DNA of 64,000 nucleotides from Paracamarosporium sp. OC-R06-R3. Lineage: Eukaryota; Ascomycota; Dothideomycetes; Pleosporales; Didymosphaeriaceae. Below, in pieces: positions 1 through 12,578 of the stretch. Numbering within the stretch: the stretch's first letter is position 1; each line of letters opens with the position of its first letter. A program made the translations under genes and the position numbers. Below the pieces are notes generated by a model. That model saw nothing but the letters and a program-made list of their open reading frames with translations, did no database searches and was not told the origin of the DNA. The stretch covers positions 62,001 through 126,000 of the forward strand of contig JACVRA010000325.1 of assembly GCA_019828545.1 (NCBI GenBank), in the 5' to 3' direction.

Positions 1-908
1 GATATGTTTTTCAGACCTCCTGGGGGGGTTAGAGGCCGTAATTCACCTGTGCTGGCGAGGGTGACGAACATCTGGGTTAGTCTACTGGGATCGACCAAAT
101 GTGGCGGCATGTACAGATTGTGAGTTTCCAGATCATAATTGCTGATAGATGGCGTGTAGACGTCTAGAGTGATCTGTGTTGCGTTTGGCTTTGCCGATAC
201 GGTCAACGTCGCGGGAGTGATGAGGGCTGCTAACGGCATGCACCTAGAATTTTGTATGTCCGTCAGCGCATCTGCCTTCCGCACTGTAGCAATAGATCAA
301 CACACCAGAATGTAATGGCAAGCAAGGTGACCAATCGAAACTCTTTTGGGAAATCCAAGTTGAAGAAGAGGAAGACGTTGCGATCCACATCGAACGCAGC
401 ATCGATGGCCCCGATTCGAATGGCCCGCTCACGACATCGGCCCCATACCCACTGGATATATGCCGCGGTTGTAGCGCTTGCGAAACACACCTTAACTAAG
501 AAGGCGAATGCGGTGCCGAACCTGGCATAGTCAGCACGTAGACAATAAATTCCTCAACTGACATGTGTACCTTATCGGCCACTGCTGACGCGCAGCTGAG
601 CCAACAATCGTATGGTTTAACCTGCTGTAGTACGCATGATGCGACACAGAAAATGCGACACCGAGGCATAAAGACACGATCATCGTTGTAGGAGTAAGCC
701 AGTAACTTTTCCTTGGTTGTGAAGTGGGATGATCTGAGCCATCTGGGTGTTCAGTGGGCTCTGTGGGAGGGTGAGCAGTGATGTAGACGTACGCTCCAGT
801 CGACGGCAGCATACCTGTATGTTCCTGCATTTGCGCATCGGGTTTCGCATTTTCAGATGTCTCCACAGGTGAGTAGTGCGACATGCCTTTGCTCTTAGTA
901 GCTTGCAT
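1..908 (-). CDS. Membrane protein of unknown function, 3' end outside window
   Basis: This gene runs off the left edge, so only the N-terminal part is present. Exons are 908-571, 521-304 and 243-<1. The introns of 49 and 60 bp have GT/AG ends and keep the frame. The start is the ATG at 908-906; the TTG just before it is not used. The first ~65 residues are polar and Pro/Thr/Ser-rich. A hydrophobic segment (WLTPTTMIVSLCLGVAFSVS) follows, then a second (TAFAFLVKVCF) near the first splice junction and a third (LLAITFWCMPLAALITPATL) across the second. Multi-pass proteins of this build, with a large extracellular region after the third helix, are common in ascomycete genomes. None has a function I can name. 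The architecture is seen; the family assignment is by general resemblance only. Confidence 0.7.
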
Positions 909-911
909 CAA

Positions 912-1389
912 ATATGGATCGTGCGTGGTGAGTTAAGAGCTGGGCGCTACGTAATGGCATACAACCGAGACGATGGGTTTTATTTCTTGCAGAGGGGAAG
1001 CACTGAAGATGACAGGTGATCATTTATGTAACCTACATGCATGTACAATTCATTAAACCTGTATGTCAACTACGTAAGAGGCGGGGTATGTGATTGGCCG
1101 ATTGAGAATGTATGCACCATTTGGCCCCATGCAGCTCAACGCACGTATTAAAAAGAAGTGTCCAATTAGTTGCGCGATAGAAAGATTACGTGCTTCTTTA
1201 AAGCCACTCAGAGATTGTTGAGCATGGAGAGCTTCAAAAAGGTATACGCGGACATAGTGTCTGGACTCATTTGAGATTGCCTCACGTGTGCATCCGTAGA
1301 CTAAAGGTTTAGAGGCGCCTTGCTAGTCATCAGGAGCTCTGGTAAATCGGTCTCAAGACTTCAGCCTGGTAACTCCACAAACAGCTCGC
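912..1389. other. Intergenic, no gene seen
   Basis: This stretch separates the start of the truncated membrane protein gene from the 3' end of the antiporter gene. I see no coding signal, repeat or RNA gene. It should hold the promoter of the membrane protein gene and the antiporter's 3' untranslated region. Confidence 0.5.
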
Positions 1390-3566
1390 TTAGGCAGTCT
1401 GTGATGGTGTCACTTCGTCCGGAAAACGAATCGCTCTTTGGTTGAGCTGAGCCGGTTGAGGTGTGTTGACGCGTGCAGTACTCCCGATGGGATCTTGAGA
1501 GCGATTGTTATCTTGTAAAGCAATGCCATCGTTAACCTTAGTCGAGGATGAGCTCGGCACGCCGATAAGTGGCACCGGCGGTCGTGAGCTCCCTCGGGAG
1601 GGTGGTTGCGAAGGAGGATTGGAACGAATGATGCTCCTCCCAATTCGGTACACGCTATGAGGCAGTATATTGGCAGCCACGTTAGGACCCGTCCCTGGAC
1701 GGCGTCTAAGCGCTTCGTCGATCTCCCGCGCAGTATCTTCTGCATTTTCTCCAACGTGGAAAGGCTCCGGGCTTTCCTCTCTCGCGGAAGAGACTGCTCG
1801 AGAAATCGATCTCGGTAACCATATCCCCAGTTTAGACATAGGAATGGTCAGGCCGTGAATAATCTAGGACACTTAATTAGACGGCCGATTATTCGAAGAA
1901 GTATTACTAACCACACTACATATGACAAGGAACCAGACCACAATCTTCGTCACCTCCATCAAGTATATAGCGTCTTGTCTGGGTTCCCCATCTACAGTAA
2001 CATTTTTGCGAAGGAAGTCCAGAGTGATGTAGAGGTAGAAGATTGCGCTGACACCGATGGGGCCGAAAAATCCGACATATAAGGCCTGGCGCTTTTCTTC
2101 AATTTGATGTATATCCTTATGCATGGCGAGAACGATGGGCGGTCGGCGAAGGAGCAAAACGAGTATACCAAGTAAGATGAGCCGGTAGATGGGAATGACA
2201 TCGCTGGTGTAAAATTCTTTCCACGGACAAACAGCACCTACAGGGAATTAATCGCATGTCGAGAGATGGACATTGCTTCACTTACCAAACCAGATGAACA
2301 CAGAAACGTTAAGTAACATGTCAATGGTTGGCTGGAAGCTATCGTCCATTGTTTCAAGCCGAAACCAATCGCTACCATTCTGTTAGTATTCTGATAAACA
2401 TGATGGTAACAGTTAGATAAGAAACCTACTCCCAAGTGAACGTGTTCCCGGCGATGAAACACGCGAGGATATCGTCGGATCCTACCATACCCATAGTCCC
2501 AACCAAGAAAAGCTGCACCGAAAACCGTATTAGTATCCATTTTGCACAATGATATGGCCATAGTAGTCGAACACGGCTTGTCGTACGTAGGGTAAATACA
2601 CCACCTGCAGACAATGTCTTACTGATGCAGAGACTATAGACTTACCGCTAGAGTGATAGCGAATACGAGAAAACTCTCTCTGTCCACATAGTGACGCTCT
2701 TCCGCCCAATGAAGAAGTTCCTTAGCAATCCAACCGACTGTGGCGCCATAAACGATACTGAGCAAAATGGTATAGCCCCATGTCTCGCCAAACCAAGCAC
2801 CTATTGCATTGGCTGCGCTGTGGTCGGAGCCTACGCCAGAATGCTGGATCAAATAGAGCGGGAGGAATAGGAACGGATACCCCAGACCATCGTTAGCACC
2901 TGATTCGGCTACAATGATCTTCTGTAGCTCTTTCGGTATATTCTTGTCGGCGAACTTTCCTTTGACAATAGAGTTCGAAAGGACCGGGTCTGTAGGGGTG
3001 ACGCAGGCGCCAACCGCGAGAGCTTCAACGAAATGGATATGTCTACAAGAATATCAGTGATTCAGTCGAGTTATTCATCAGGCTTGGTGTAGTAACGTGA
3101 ATGGCCTGTGTACAGATACATTAGGGTACGTACGGAACAAGTGCAAAGATCAATAGGCTTGTCACTAGCCACATGACAGCCATCCCAGGACCGAGAAGAA
3201 GAGCTAAGCTCTTCCATTCCGTCTTCAGGTACTTGGAAGGTAATTGTACTCCTGCGAGTACAACTTGGACCCCAAGAACCAGGCGAGAGAAATAGAGTGT
3301 GATTGTGTTCAAAGTCTCTTCATCGTGCAAAGCATATTGTTCAGGCTTCACCAAGTTGGCAGCATTAGGCGAGAAGATGACTCCAGCTACAAGGGATATC
3401 ACTGGACATCGTCAGTCGAAGCCTTCACTATTGGCTCGGCTAGCTTACGGGCTTCAGACAGGTAGAACTTCTCTTTCAGTAGATAAGAGACGAGTCCAAA
3501 GAGCGTGATAAAGCCGCCAAGGCAGGCGCAAACAATGTTGAAATTATCGATCGCGAGGGTCGGCAT
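1390..3566 (-). CDS. NHA1: Na+/H+ antiporter of the fungal Nha1/Sod2 (CPA1) family
   Basis: Plasma-membrane exchanger that expels Na+ (often also K+) in return for protons, for salt tolerance and pH control. Seven exons: 3566-3449, 3401-3134, 3042-2646, 2512-2430, 2371-2286, 2237-1912 and 1863-1390. They join in frame to 583 residues. The hydrophobic core carries family blocks: GVIFSPNAANLVKP, GACVTPTDPVLSNS, ESGANDGLGYPF with the acidic ND pair, WGYTILLSIVYG, GSDDILACFIAGN, FIWFGAVCPW and YVGFFGPIGVSAIFYLY. The last ~155 residues are a polar Ser/Pro-rich cytosolic tail ending at the TAA at 1392-1390. The tail is much shorter than the several-hundred-residue tail of yeast Nha1, as in many filamentous fungi. 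The start is the first ATG before helix 1 (TLAIDNFNIVCACLGGF). Confidence 0.93.
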
Positions 3567-5831
3567 CTTGGAACCCCGCCTGCCAAGGCGACGGTGAGTC
3601 TTGTTTGAGGTTGAAAAGTCGTGGCGCTTGGGTTTCTAAAACTAGTCACGGAGACGCGAGTACCGTGACACAAGCTAATGTTAGGGAGAGCTTGCCGGAC
3701 AGCACTTTGGATTTGCGAAAAAGGCTTCTCGATGAGAGGCAAGCGTCGATTCAGGAAATGTTATTGAATCATTGATGCTGCAGTTGCTGATAGCTGCTTG
3801 AAAAGATGCCACTTTGATATGAAGGCTGCGGCCTCAACTCGTACGCGAATGATAGATACAGGTCGGTTGCAAGGGTAATTGATAGCGGAATGGCGGTTGT
3901 GGGAGAGTTGTATGCACGAGAAATTGGAAGCTGGATTCTTGCCTGCTGCTAGTGCCGTGGGGTATCTTGGCGCCATCCGTGTTAAACTGCTTTCAGAGTT
4001 GCGCAGGCTGTTGAATGATCAACCAACAGTTCAAATAATAGGATAGTTCCGCATCAGATGTGCTTTATATTTGGACAGCTTCTGGACGGGTGCATAGCTG
4101 ATAAATTTATCCACAGCTCGATCTGATCGGTGAGATTCCTTTGCGTTCATTGTTAGCTCGCTACCGGATCGCCCTTGTATCTGGCCGAGTTGCATGACCC
4201 TTGCTCTCAACTTGAAGGATAGTGAGGACACAAACAATAGGCGTATCTACCTTATCACCAGAAGGAATACAATGTATATACATATATATACCGTGACACG
4301 TAAGACGAAAAAGTAAGAACGTAAATCATGTGTCACTTCTTTGTGCATTAGTCTTGCTCTGCCATAGCTGTACCATGGCGTCATCTGTTCCAACAAAGAC
4401 GATAAACTCTGATAGCCTGCACGTTTATCTAGTCTAATAAGGCCTGTGAACCAGTGCTGGAGCTTGCGAACCGACATGTGAATATGTTCGCCGTGAAGAC
4501 GAGACGTCAGCATTCGATATAGCAGATACACTGCGTAGTTGACAGATGTGAAAGATATATGTAGATTTAAAGCATGAGCCCTACATCTTCAAACCTCGTC
4601 ATCGAAGTTCCCTTTGGACAGATCGAAGAAGCGCCTATCAGCGGCGCACGATACCCTTCACATGCCAACACTGTGTTCGCATGTGAGGGACAGGTTGGTC
4701 TGCGTATCGTTGGATGATTTGCATAAAAAATGTGCTCTCAGCTCCAAACATCAACGGGCGTTCTCCACGTTGGCCAGCAGTTGGATGCGGAGGAGGCTGA
4801 ACCTCGGCATTGGGGAGCGAATGGAGCGTGGCGAAAGAGATTCCGAGCTCGCAAGGGGCCGTGGAGCCAACGATCGGCGCCAGATGGAGTCCCTGCGTTT
4901 CGCCCAGATGTGCCTCCCCGATTTTCCTATCTCGAGCTGTTGCAAGAGCCATTGCGCAACCCACAATGCAGCCGCAGCGATATTGCTGATATCAGAGCCC
5001 CGCTGATAGGGCACGTCGATAGCTGAGGTGTGGAGGAGGGGGTATGGCAAGGCCTGCACGCCCCAGGAGCTAAATCGGAGCAGCATGGCCAGGAGCGGGT
5101 TCGGGGAGCGATTTAGCGTGACAGATGCGTGAGTGTGGGCGCAAAATGGCGGTCTGCTGGGGGCATTGTGGCCGCCAAGCCGGCGGAGGGGAGATCATCG
5201 CGTAAAGATGAGGCCAGAGGCTGGATGGAGTGAATGTGCGAATGCAGCGGGTGGTTGAAAAAGTTAGCGAGGGGCCGTCGCTCCGGTTTGTCCCTGCTGG
5301 CGCAGTCGGTGCTCGACTCGGCGAGCCTCAGCAGCGTCCAGCGTCAGTGCTGGCGAGCAGAACCCACTGCGGTGGCAATTGAGGCAGAAATGCACCAAAC
5401 AGAGGCATTGTCCATGTGCGAGGCATGCAGAACAGGGGCCGCGAGTGGTGGTGGCCCTAGCCAGGTACCGCGTGTCGTGAGCTGTGCGCGGAATCTCGAA
5501 CGGCAGCGACGACCCGCACTACGGAGGAAGGGGCAGCTCAGGGTCCCAAGAAATTTTGACCGCCTGCATGCTGCGCTTATAAAACTCCGCCGCCCGCCCT
5601 GTCTGCGTGCTTGACTGTTCCTCCGCTCGCTCAACGCTCCTTGCTTGTGTGCTCCAAAGGTAGCGTGGTGTGTACTCGCCCTGCACCTTCCTCTCAACAG
5701 GCCGCCAACCCCTCAACAATCCACGCGGCTCGCCGTTGGCACATTCCCCTCCCACCGCCAATTGCCCTTCTTGGAAGCCCGCCCACGCTGCCATTTGCCT
5801 CTGAGCAGTCCTCCCCTCCTCCACCACCAAC
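3567..5831. promoter_or_regulatory. Divergent intergenic region of antiporter and desaturase genes
   Basis: This 2.3-kb stretch lies between two divergently transcribed genes. The left part (3567-4600) is AT-richer and includes an alternating run of GTATATACATATATATACC near 4271-4290. The right part is GC-rich. About 5600-5831, just before the desaturase ATG, is strongly C/T-rich on the coding strand, as is usual for highly expressed fungal genes. Open frames here (for example 4614-5006) show no recognisable family and are probably chance. Confidence 0.45.
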
Positions 5832-7375
5832 ATGGCTACCACCGCCCGCCCTCAGAACCCTATCCTCAAGCGCAATGTCACCACCGACTCGGTGACCTCG
5901 TCGTCGGCAAACTCTGCGACTGTGTCGCCCATCGACTCGCCGGCCGGCTCGGCTTCCAACACTTCTCTCTCCTCGCTCAGCTCTGTCGACGAGATTAGCG
6001 CCAAGAACAAGAGTGGCAAGCTGCTTGACACCTACGGCAACGAATTCGAGATCCCCGACTACACCATCAAGGACATCCGCGATGCCATCCCCAAGCACTG
6101 CTTCGAGCGCTCCGGTGCCCTCGGCCTCGCCTACGTTGCCCGCGACGTTGCCTCTCTTGCGGCCACTTTCTACCTCTTCCACAACTACGTGACCCCCGAG
6201 AACATTCCTTCAACTGCCGCCAGAGCTGCGCTGTGGGCCGGATACACTTTCGTGCAGGGCTTATTCGGAACCGGCCTCTGGGTCCTGGCTCACGAGTGTG
6301 GTCACCAAGCCTTCTCGCCCTCCAAGGTGCTGAACGACACTGTTGGCTTCATCGCCCACACTTCGCTTCTCGTTCCCTACTTCTCCTGGAAGATCTCCCA
6401 CGGAAAGCACCACAAGGCTACCGGCCATATGGAACGCGACATGGTGTTTGTTCCTAAGACGAGAGACGAATATGCTTCGCGTGTTGGTGTGTTGGCTCAC
6501 CAGCTCAACGAGCTGACCGAGGAGACTCCGATCGCTACCCTCATCCACTCGGTGCTGCAGCAGCTCGGTGGTTGGCCCATGTACATCATGGCCAACGTGA
6601 CCGGCCACAACTTCCACGAGAGACAACCTGAGGGCAAGGGCAAGGGAAAGAAGAACGGCTTGTTCAACGGTGTCAACCACTTCAACCCGTCTAGCCCCTT
6701 GTACGAGAGGAAGGACGAGCATCTGATTCTTGTCAGTGATGCTGGTCTGGCCGTCGTCTTCGGTGCTCTCTGGTACATCGGCAAGACTTTCGGCTTTGCG
6801 AACCTCCTCGTGTGGTACATCCTCCCGTACCTCTGGGTGAACCACTGGCTTGGTAAGTCCTTTCTAAGAAACTGGATGGAGAGCACTACTAACAAGAAAC
6901 AGTCGCAATCACTTTCCTCCAGCACACTGATCCTACTCTTCCCCACTACGACGCCCAAACTTGGACCTACACCCGCGGTGCCGCTGCGACCATCGACCGC
7001 GAATTCGGCTTCATCGGCCGCACGCTCCTTCACGGCATCATTGAGACCCACGTCCTCCACCACTACGTCTCTACAATTCCCTTCTACCACGCCGACGAGG
7101 CTTCTGATGCCATCAAGAAGGTCATGGGCAAGCACTACCGTTCCGATACTGAGGGTGGATCCTTGGGCTTCATCAGGGCTCTGTGGAAGAGCGCACGGTG
7201 GTGCCACTGGGTTGAGCCCAGCGAGGGTGCCCAGGGTGAGGGCAAGGGCGTTCTCTTCTTCCGCAACCGCAACGGTCTCGGTACCGCGCCAGTGAAGATG
7301 TCTGCTCCTGTGGCCAAGGCGACTGCCGGCAAGGGCGCGAAGATGGAGATTGGCGCCGAGAGCGACAACGAGTAA
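5832..7375 (+). CDS. fad2: Delta-12 fatty acid desaturase (oleate to linoleate)
   Basis: ER membrane di-iron enzyme that places a cis double bond at C12 of oleoyl chains in phospholipids, using cytochrome b5. Exons are 5832-6852 and 6903-7375, with a 50-bp intron (GTAAGT...ACAG), giving 497 residues. All three histidine boxes are present: HECGH at residues 154-158, HGKHH at 190-194, and HVLHH in exon 2 before STIPFYHA. Residues ~1-60 are Ser/Thr-rich and cytosolic. The hydrophobic pairs fit the usual four-helix topology. HWLVAITFLQHTDP is rebuilt exactly across the splice junction. The N-terminal start and length match filamentous-fungal delta-12 enzymes. An omega-3 (delta-15) specificity cannot be excluded from sequence alone, but delta-12 is far likelier. 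Confidence 0.94.
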
Positions 7376-8424
7376 ATCCACGCTACGAAGTTTTATGATT
7401 CAGACCACGCGGGCGGGTTGTTGAGGAACCAGTCCATACCTGCATAGAAGGAGTTTCGGTTCTCCCTGCCTACATTACTGCAGGCAGCCTAATACTTGAT
7501 CGCGTTCTTGGTGATCGAAAAGTAGAAGTGCGTGTTCTTCCTGTCTTGAGATAGACCATTATATCCGTACTGTAGAACGCTTGTACGCAGATAGACGACT
7601 GAAAAGCTTGGTGCGCATTGCCAGCCACCAAGCAGAATGGATCCAACGTTCGTTCCGAAACCTGTTGCCCAGTCAGCCTTACATCGTGACGCCATGTTTC
7701 CGTGTCTTGCACTGCTGCAACGCAGAGCAAAGCAGAGCGTTCTCAACGCCGTACGTGCTACGCTGCGGCTCCACCGGATGCGTATCCTTGCCGTGGTGCG
7801 GGGTCTGTATATAAGCTTTCGCGCGCCGAGTCGCTTGTAGCATGGCAGCGCCTCGGTGTGCGGTCTTGAACCACGGCGCGTGGGGTATACACCATGCATT
7901 GCTGAATCGGTAACTCATCAGGCTGTCTTTCTTGTGTTGGTATCGAGAGTGTTCTGAAAGATTAAAGACTGTGGTATCTGCTAGAGCAGGTAGGTGGGTT
8001 TGGAAACAGCGTGAGCTTATGTGTCGTCGCGTGCCTTGTCGGTCGGGCGTCTTGTCTCATTGTGTCTTGGGTGAGTGAGCGTACTCGTGTCCCATAGCCT
8101 CGTTAGAAACTTTGCGTTCGAGACGGTCATGGGAGAGAAAGGTGCATTGGAAACGAGTAGCCGGGTGTTAATGCTGTCTCTGCTAGAATACCAGCGTCGG
8201 ATGAATGCATTATGAAAAGCGAGAACAAGAACAAGAACAAGAGCAATGGCTATAGCAAGAGCAGATCGTACATAAATGCATGCAGGCATTATCATCATAC
8301 AGCTCCATCATACTCCCAACCTAATCTAACACCCGCCTAAAGATGCATATCCCCTTACACACACCGCCCACCCCAGTAGTACACTCACAGTAGCACGCCA
8401 ATCTATCCCACCCAAGACACATAC
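7376..8424. other. Convergent intergenic region
   Basis: The desaturase and the Gid5 gene end towards each other here. I see no gene. A TATA-like GTATATAAGC occurs near 7806, but nothing convincing is encoded on either side of it. A short imperfect run of AACAAG repeats lies near 8222-8247. From about 8300 on the + strand is markedly C-rich, the left flank of a GC-skew reversal described in the findings. Confidence 0.4.
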
Positions 8425-11400
8425 CTACTCCCTGCCCCACGACCCCCTATGCGTCCCGCCTCCCAAACCCCTCAGCCCCACAAGCCCACCCCCCGACGCA
8501 CCCTCTCCAAAAACAGGACTCGCATATCCTGCTCCTCCACTACCGCCATTCCCACCACCACCAAGCAACTTGCTCAACTGCTCCACCGCCGTCTTCGCCC
8601 TCTCCCTAACATCCAAGTCCATGTCCTGCACCAGAACCCTCGCCTTCTCCTCGAACCCCAGCTGCCTCAATTGCATGGCTCGCTCCCTCGTCGGCCCCGC
8701 ATCGCTGCTGTCTTCTTCCCAGACGAGGTTGTTTATGAACCAGGCGCCCGGGAGGCGGACGTCGCGGCGAGGGTGCGTGAGTATGGGGAGGATGTGTTGC
8801 ATGAGGGGGGTTTGAGATATGAGGAGGGTGCGGTGTGCGGGGCGACCGTTGGCGAGGTGGACGAGGATGTAGAGCGTTGCTATCATGAGGTCTGTAGAGG
8901 GGTAGGCGGCCCAGTTGGGCTGGTTTAATGTCGATGCTTGTGTGGCGGAGAAAGAGGATAGGCGAGAGGAGTTGGGCGACCAGTAGTTTGGTGCTGAGGT
9001 GCCGGCGCCTGCCATTTGTTGTGGAGTAGGATTTGAGGTGGTACCGGGTGCCGAGCCTTTCGGACGCAATTTTGAGTCGAGGAGCTCGAAGAATTCGGAG
9101 CGGTTGAATTCGTTGAGGAGGTGGTCGATCATTTCACCTGAAGCTTTCTCTTCGGTGATGAAATTGCGGACGAAGTCTAGTGCTTGCTCTTGGATACGGA
9201 TGTCATCGCGCTCGTTACCTAGAGTTGTATCCTGCTCGTCGTTCTTGATCTGATGAAGGCGGTCGCGGATGTTTGTACCGCTCGTGTAGCGTGAGCCTGG
9301 ACGTGGGTGCCGTCGAAGTGAAGGGATGCTATCGGTCATGGTATCTTCGTCTTCCGAGGAAGATGGCTCCTCGTCAACGTCCATATGAGGATCGTCAACT
9401 GCGTTGAGGATGTCGACTTGCTCGCCTGCCGCATTGGGTGTGCCCATGCCGAGAGGTGCTGAAGAAGCTGCCTTCGATGAAGGCTCGCCATTGAGTACTT
9501 GTTTAAGCCAGCCCACTCCTAATATGTCCAGACACTTTTTCCTCATGTGAGGTGGGAGACCCAAGCACAGATGCTTGAGCGCCCAAAGACTGCCGTATCT
9601 AAGGTCGAAGTTGGCAGAGCGGCAGTGCTCACAGAGTGTCTCTAGTGCACCAGCCTCGATGATTTCCTGTATCGGTTTTAGCATCAAGCCTTTATAAGAC
9701 TAAGTAAGAGTCGTTGTAACGTACTGTGCGCATTGGAGACACCTCCAGAACCAAGTTCGTGATGACCTCAGTAGCAGCAATCTGCACCTTGATCTTCGGA
9801 TGAGTCAACAAGTCGAAGACCGGCTGCGCAATGCCATGGTCAATCAAGCTCGTCCGTAACACGCTGACCGACCTTGAAAGCGATCTCGTGACCTTGCAAG
9901 CTGCAATGAGCACAGCTTCCGGATTTCCGTCCTTGGCTGCTGTTGACGCAGGTTGCGACGAACCCTCATTTGCTGTATTGCTAAATGCAACCAGAGAGTC
10001 AATGATAAGTGGAGCACCACCCATTTCGATCATGAGTTTCCTGAAGCCATCCTGGGAATCTGCAATCGCAGCCAGCGCCAGCAGGGTGTTTTCTCTGTAC
10101 TTGTACGCGTGCACAATGTCAACACTTAGTCCTGGCCTTCCCAACGTCGACGATGCCGCATCGATCATGGGATCCCGGACTGCAGGTGCTGACGACCTTG
10201 GCTGCCATAAGGGTTTTGCAGAAGTGGTGATGGGCTCGAACGATTTCTTCAAGATCTGTAGAAGCACGGGCAAGATCTTTGCATCCACCGCGGCATTCTG
10301 CAGCGTCTTGTTGCTTGCAATGAGTTCGGCCAGGACTAGAGGCGACCGCTCAAGAACGAACCTCAGCTCCTCTCTCTCCGCAGGGTCGACCTGATGCAGC
10401 TTCTCTACATGCTTTGTGATTGGGTTCAACTCTTCGATCATCTTAACCACCAAAGGTATGATGAGGTAGGAGAAATGGCGTTCGCGTGTCGGTTTACTAG
10501 GATCGCTCATAGTCCACCGCTCGCCGAATTTCTTCAGCAATGCTAGCAGCCAGCAAGCAACCAGGCGTTCTCTGCCCTCCCCTCTTCTTGCCACGAACAT
10601 GAGCCATGTGAACAGCGGCGTCTCAGATTCGTTGGAGATGACGTTCCGGCTCGATGAAGGTTGTAGAGACTCCATGCTTGGTAACCGAGCGTAAATACCA
10701 CCTTCGCCCACTATTGAAGCAAACGATCCTAGAGCAGGCCAACTCCTAGTGTACGGATCCGATTTACTCAGCATCGTCTGCAACTTCGGTATCAGTTTAT
10801 CCCATTCATTCGGTTGCGCCCCACCATATCCTTCGTACGCCCCGGTAGCTCCCTTCGGCCACGCAAAACGGTGCTGGACGTGCGGTGAATATATAAAACG
10901 CGCCGTGTTGTAGTGCGAGTCCTTGATAATCACAGTTATGGCCTCAAGTATATCCGGTAGATATGCTCTAGGCAGTGCTTCAGCTTGAGATTGTTTGGGC
11001 TCGGATCTTCTTGACGGATCATCTAAGGCGGCAATGCTAGTCATCTTCGCCGTAAGCAGCTCCAGCACACCCACATCCAACAGCATCTTCTTCTGGCTTT
11101 CTTCCCGGCATGTCTTTGTCACAAGCTGTGCGGCTGAGACTATCTGCTGATACACGGTGCGCGACCGTGACTTCTGGGATAGAATCTCCGCCAGGCTTTC
11201 GACTACTGGCTTTGTGTATAATTGTTGGTTCACCGTCTGTGACAGCAGTGAGGAAGAATCCCAGAATGGCCTCTCCTGTGCGACGGCATCCACGATTTGA
11301 TTGAGGGTACGCAGCGTGGATACGAGGAGCTTCGAGGGCGTTTCGCTAGGTGACAAGGCTTCGAGAAGCGGAGGGAGGACATCGCCCGCAAGTAGCGGGA

Positions 11401-11815
11401 TGATGAAAGCAGGACCACCTGTATGCCCACAGATCAGCAACCATATCCAGCCTTACATCCTGCCCCGGGGGTTATTATACGCCGGGCCCAACTCACCGTT
11501 TGCAAGACTGCCCACCACGAGCGTAGCCTGGAACCTCAGCTCATCCTCAGTAGTCCAATGTCCCGCTATCTCGCTCTCCCTTTCCGGTCCAGAGCTTCCG
11601 TTCGAGATGCCCCTCCTCCTCTTCCCTCCCTTCCTTGTCTCGGTCCGCAACAAGCCCGCAAGTGGTTTCACCACGCCATGCACCACCGCAAGCTCCTTCC
11701 GTTGCTCGTGTCCTACAATCTCGTTCTTTAAGTTGCGGAGTGCATTCACCTGCGCCTCGGGTGTGCTGGGGTTTGAAAGCTCAATGAGCGCCGGCGGGAT
11801 TGTAGATCGACCCAT
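8425..11815 (-). CDS. GID5: ARMC8/Gid5 (Vid28) armadillo-repeat subunit of the GID/CTLH E3 ligase
   Basis: Scaffold subunit of the GID/CTLH ubiquitin ligase. In yeast this complex degrades gluconeogenic enzymes when glucose returns, and Gid5 docks the substrate receptor. Exons are 11815-11497, 11418-9725 and 9666-8425 (introns 78 and 58 bp), giving 1084 residues. The protein is helical and built of armadillo-like repeats, for example LRNLKNEIVGHEQRK near the N-terminus and the EAGALETLCEH and LWALKHLCLGLPP pair after the second intron, typical of ARMC8. An acidic Ser-rich linker follows (DVDEEPSSSEDED). More repeats (LILVHLANG-type; GAWFINNLVWEE) and a Gly-rich C-terminus complete it. It is longer than yeast Vid28 because of the low-complexity linker and tail. 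At the last junction, donor GTACGT with acceptor ATACAG gives SPMRTEIIEAGAL, which fits the family. Confidence 0.9.
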
Positions 11816-12578
11816 GTTTGCGGGGAAGGCTGGAAAGTTTGCGATTGAGGATTTGAGGGCGAAACTATTGATGAAGAAACGCTAGCATGTGAGCGACGGC
11901 GGATTCGATAGACTGCGCGGACAACCAGGCTTCGAGGTTCAGTGTTGCGCAGCGCGGAAGCTACAGCGTGCAACCGGAGAAGATCGTTCAATCACCGCAC
12001 GTCGAACGAGATGTCTTTGCTGCCTGTAGCCGGAATCCGAACATGCGAGCAGTTGGGAAACTATTCAGCAATAAAATGTAGCGGCTTGGGCGCCACCACT
12101 GTGTAAGGTTCCACGCGCGCCTTGAAGCTCAACGTCACCGACCATGGGTTCCCGAACCAGGCTAGAAACAGACGATGCACGTGACCTTTCACGGGGATCT
12201 AACAGTGATATTTCATCTTAGAAAGCTTGATATGTCACGGTTGAATTTGATTCAAAATGTACTATCCCAACGTTACTCATTGAATTGATGTTACATGCAT
12301 CGAAAAGAGGTCTCATAAATTCATACATTCATAGCTCATCGCTACATAGTGATCATAAAGCGGTATCTCGTAACCAAGTAGCCGCACGTTTCCCCCATCC
12401 CAATGCCTGCCGTTCCTTTACAACCGTCGCAAGAAAATGCGAGCCGCAATGCCCATGCCGGTCGCGAAATCGCAGACGCATTCCCAGACTCCAGCCATCG
12501 AACCGTCCTCCTGCCGAACAAATGAAATGTTGTGGTGTAGTGTCCTAAGACAAGTCTCCTTATTCCCTTGACATCGTT
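11816..12578. other. Intergenic, no gene seen
   Basis: This region lies upstream of the Gid5 gene and downstream of the 799-residue gene. It must hold the Gid5 promoter. I found no conserved coding stretch, RNA gene or repeat. Confidence 0.4.

Noticed and set aside
4614..5006. 130-codon plus-strand frame upstream of the desaturase gene
   Set aside because: GC-rich promoter DNA is open in several frames here; no frame stands out and no known family is seen.
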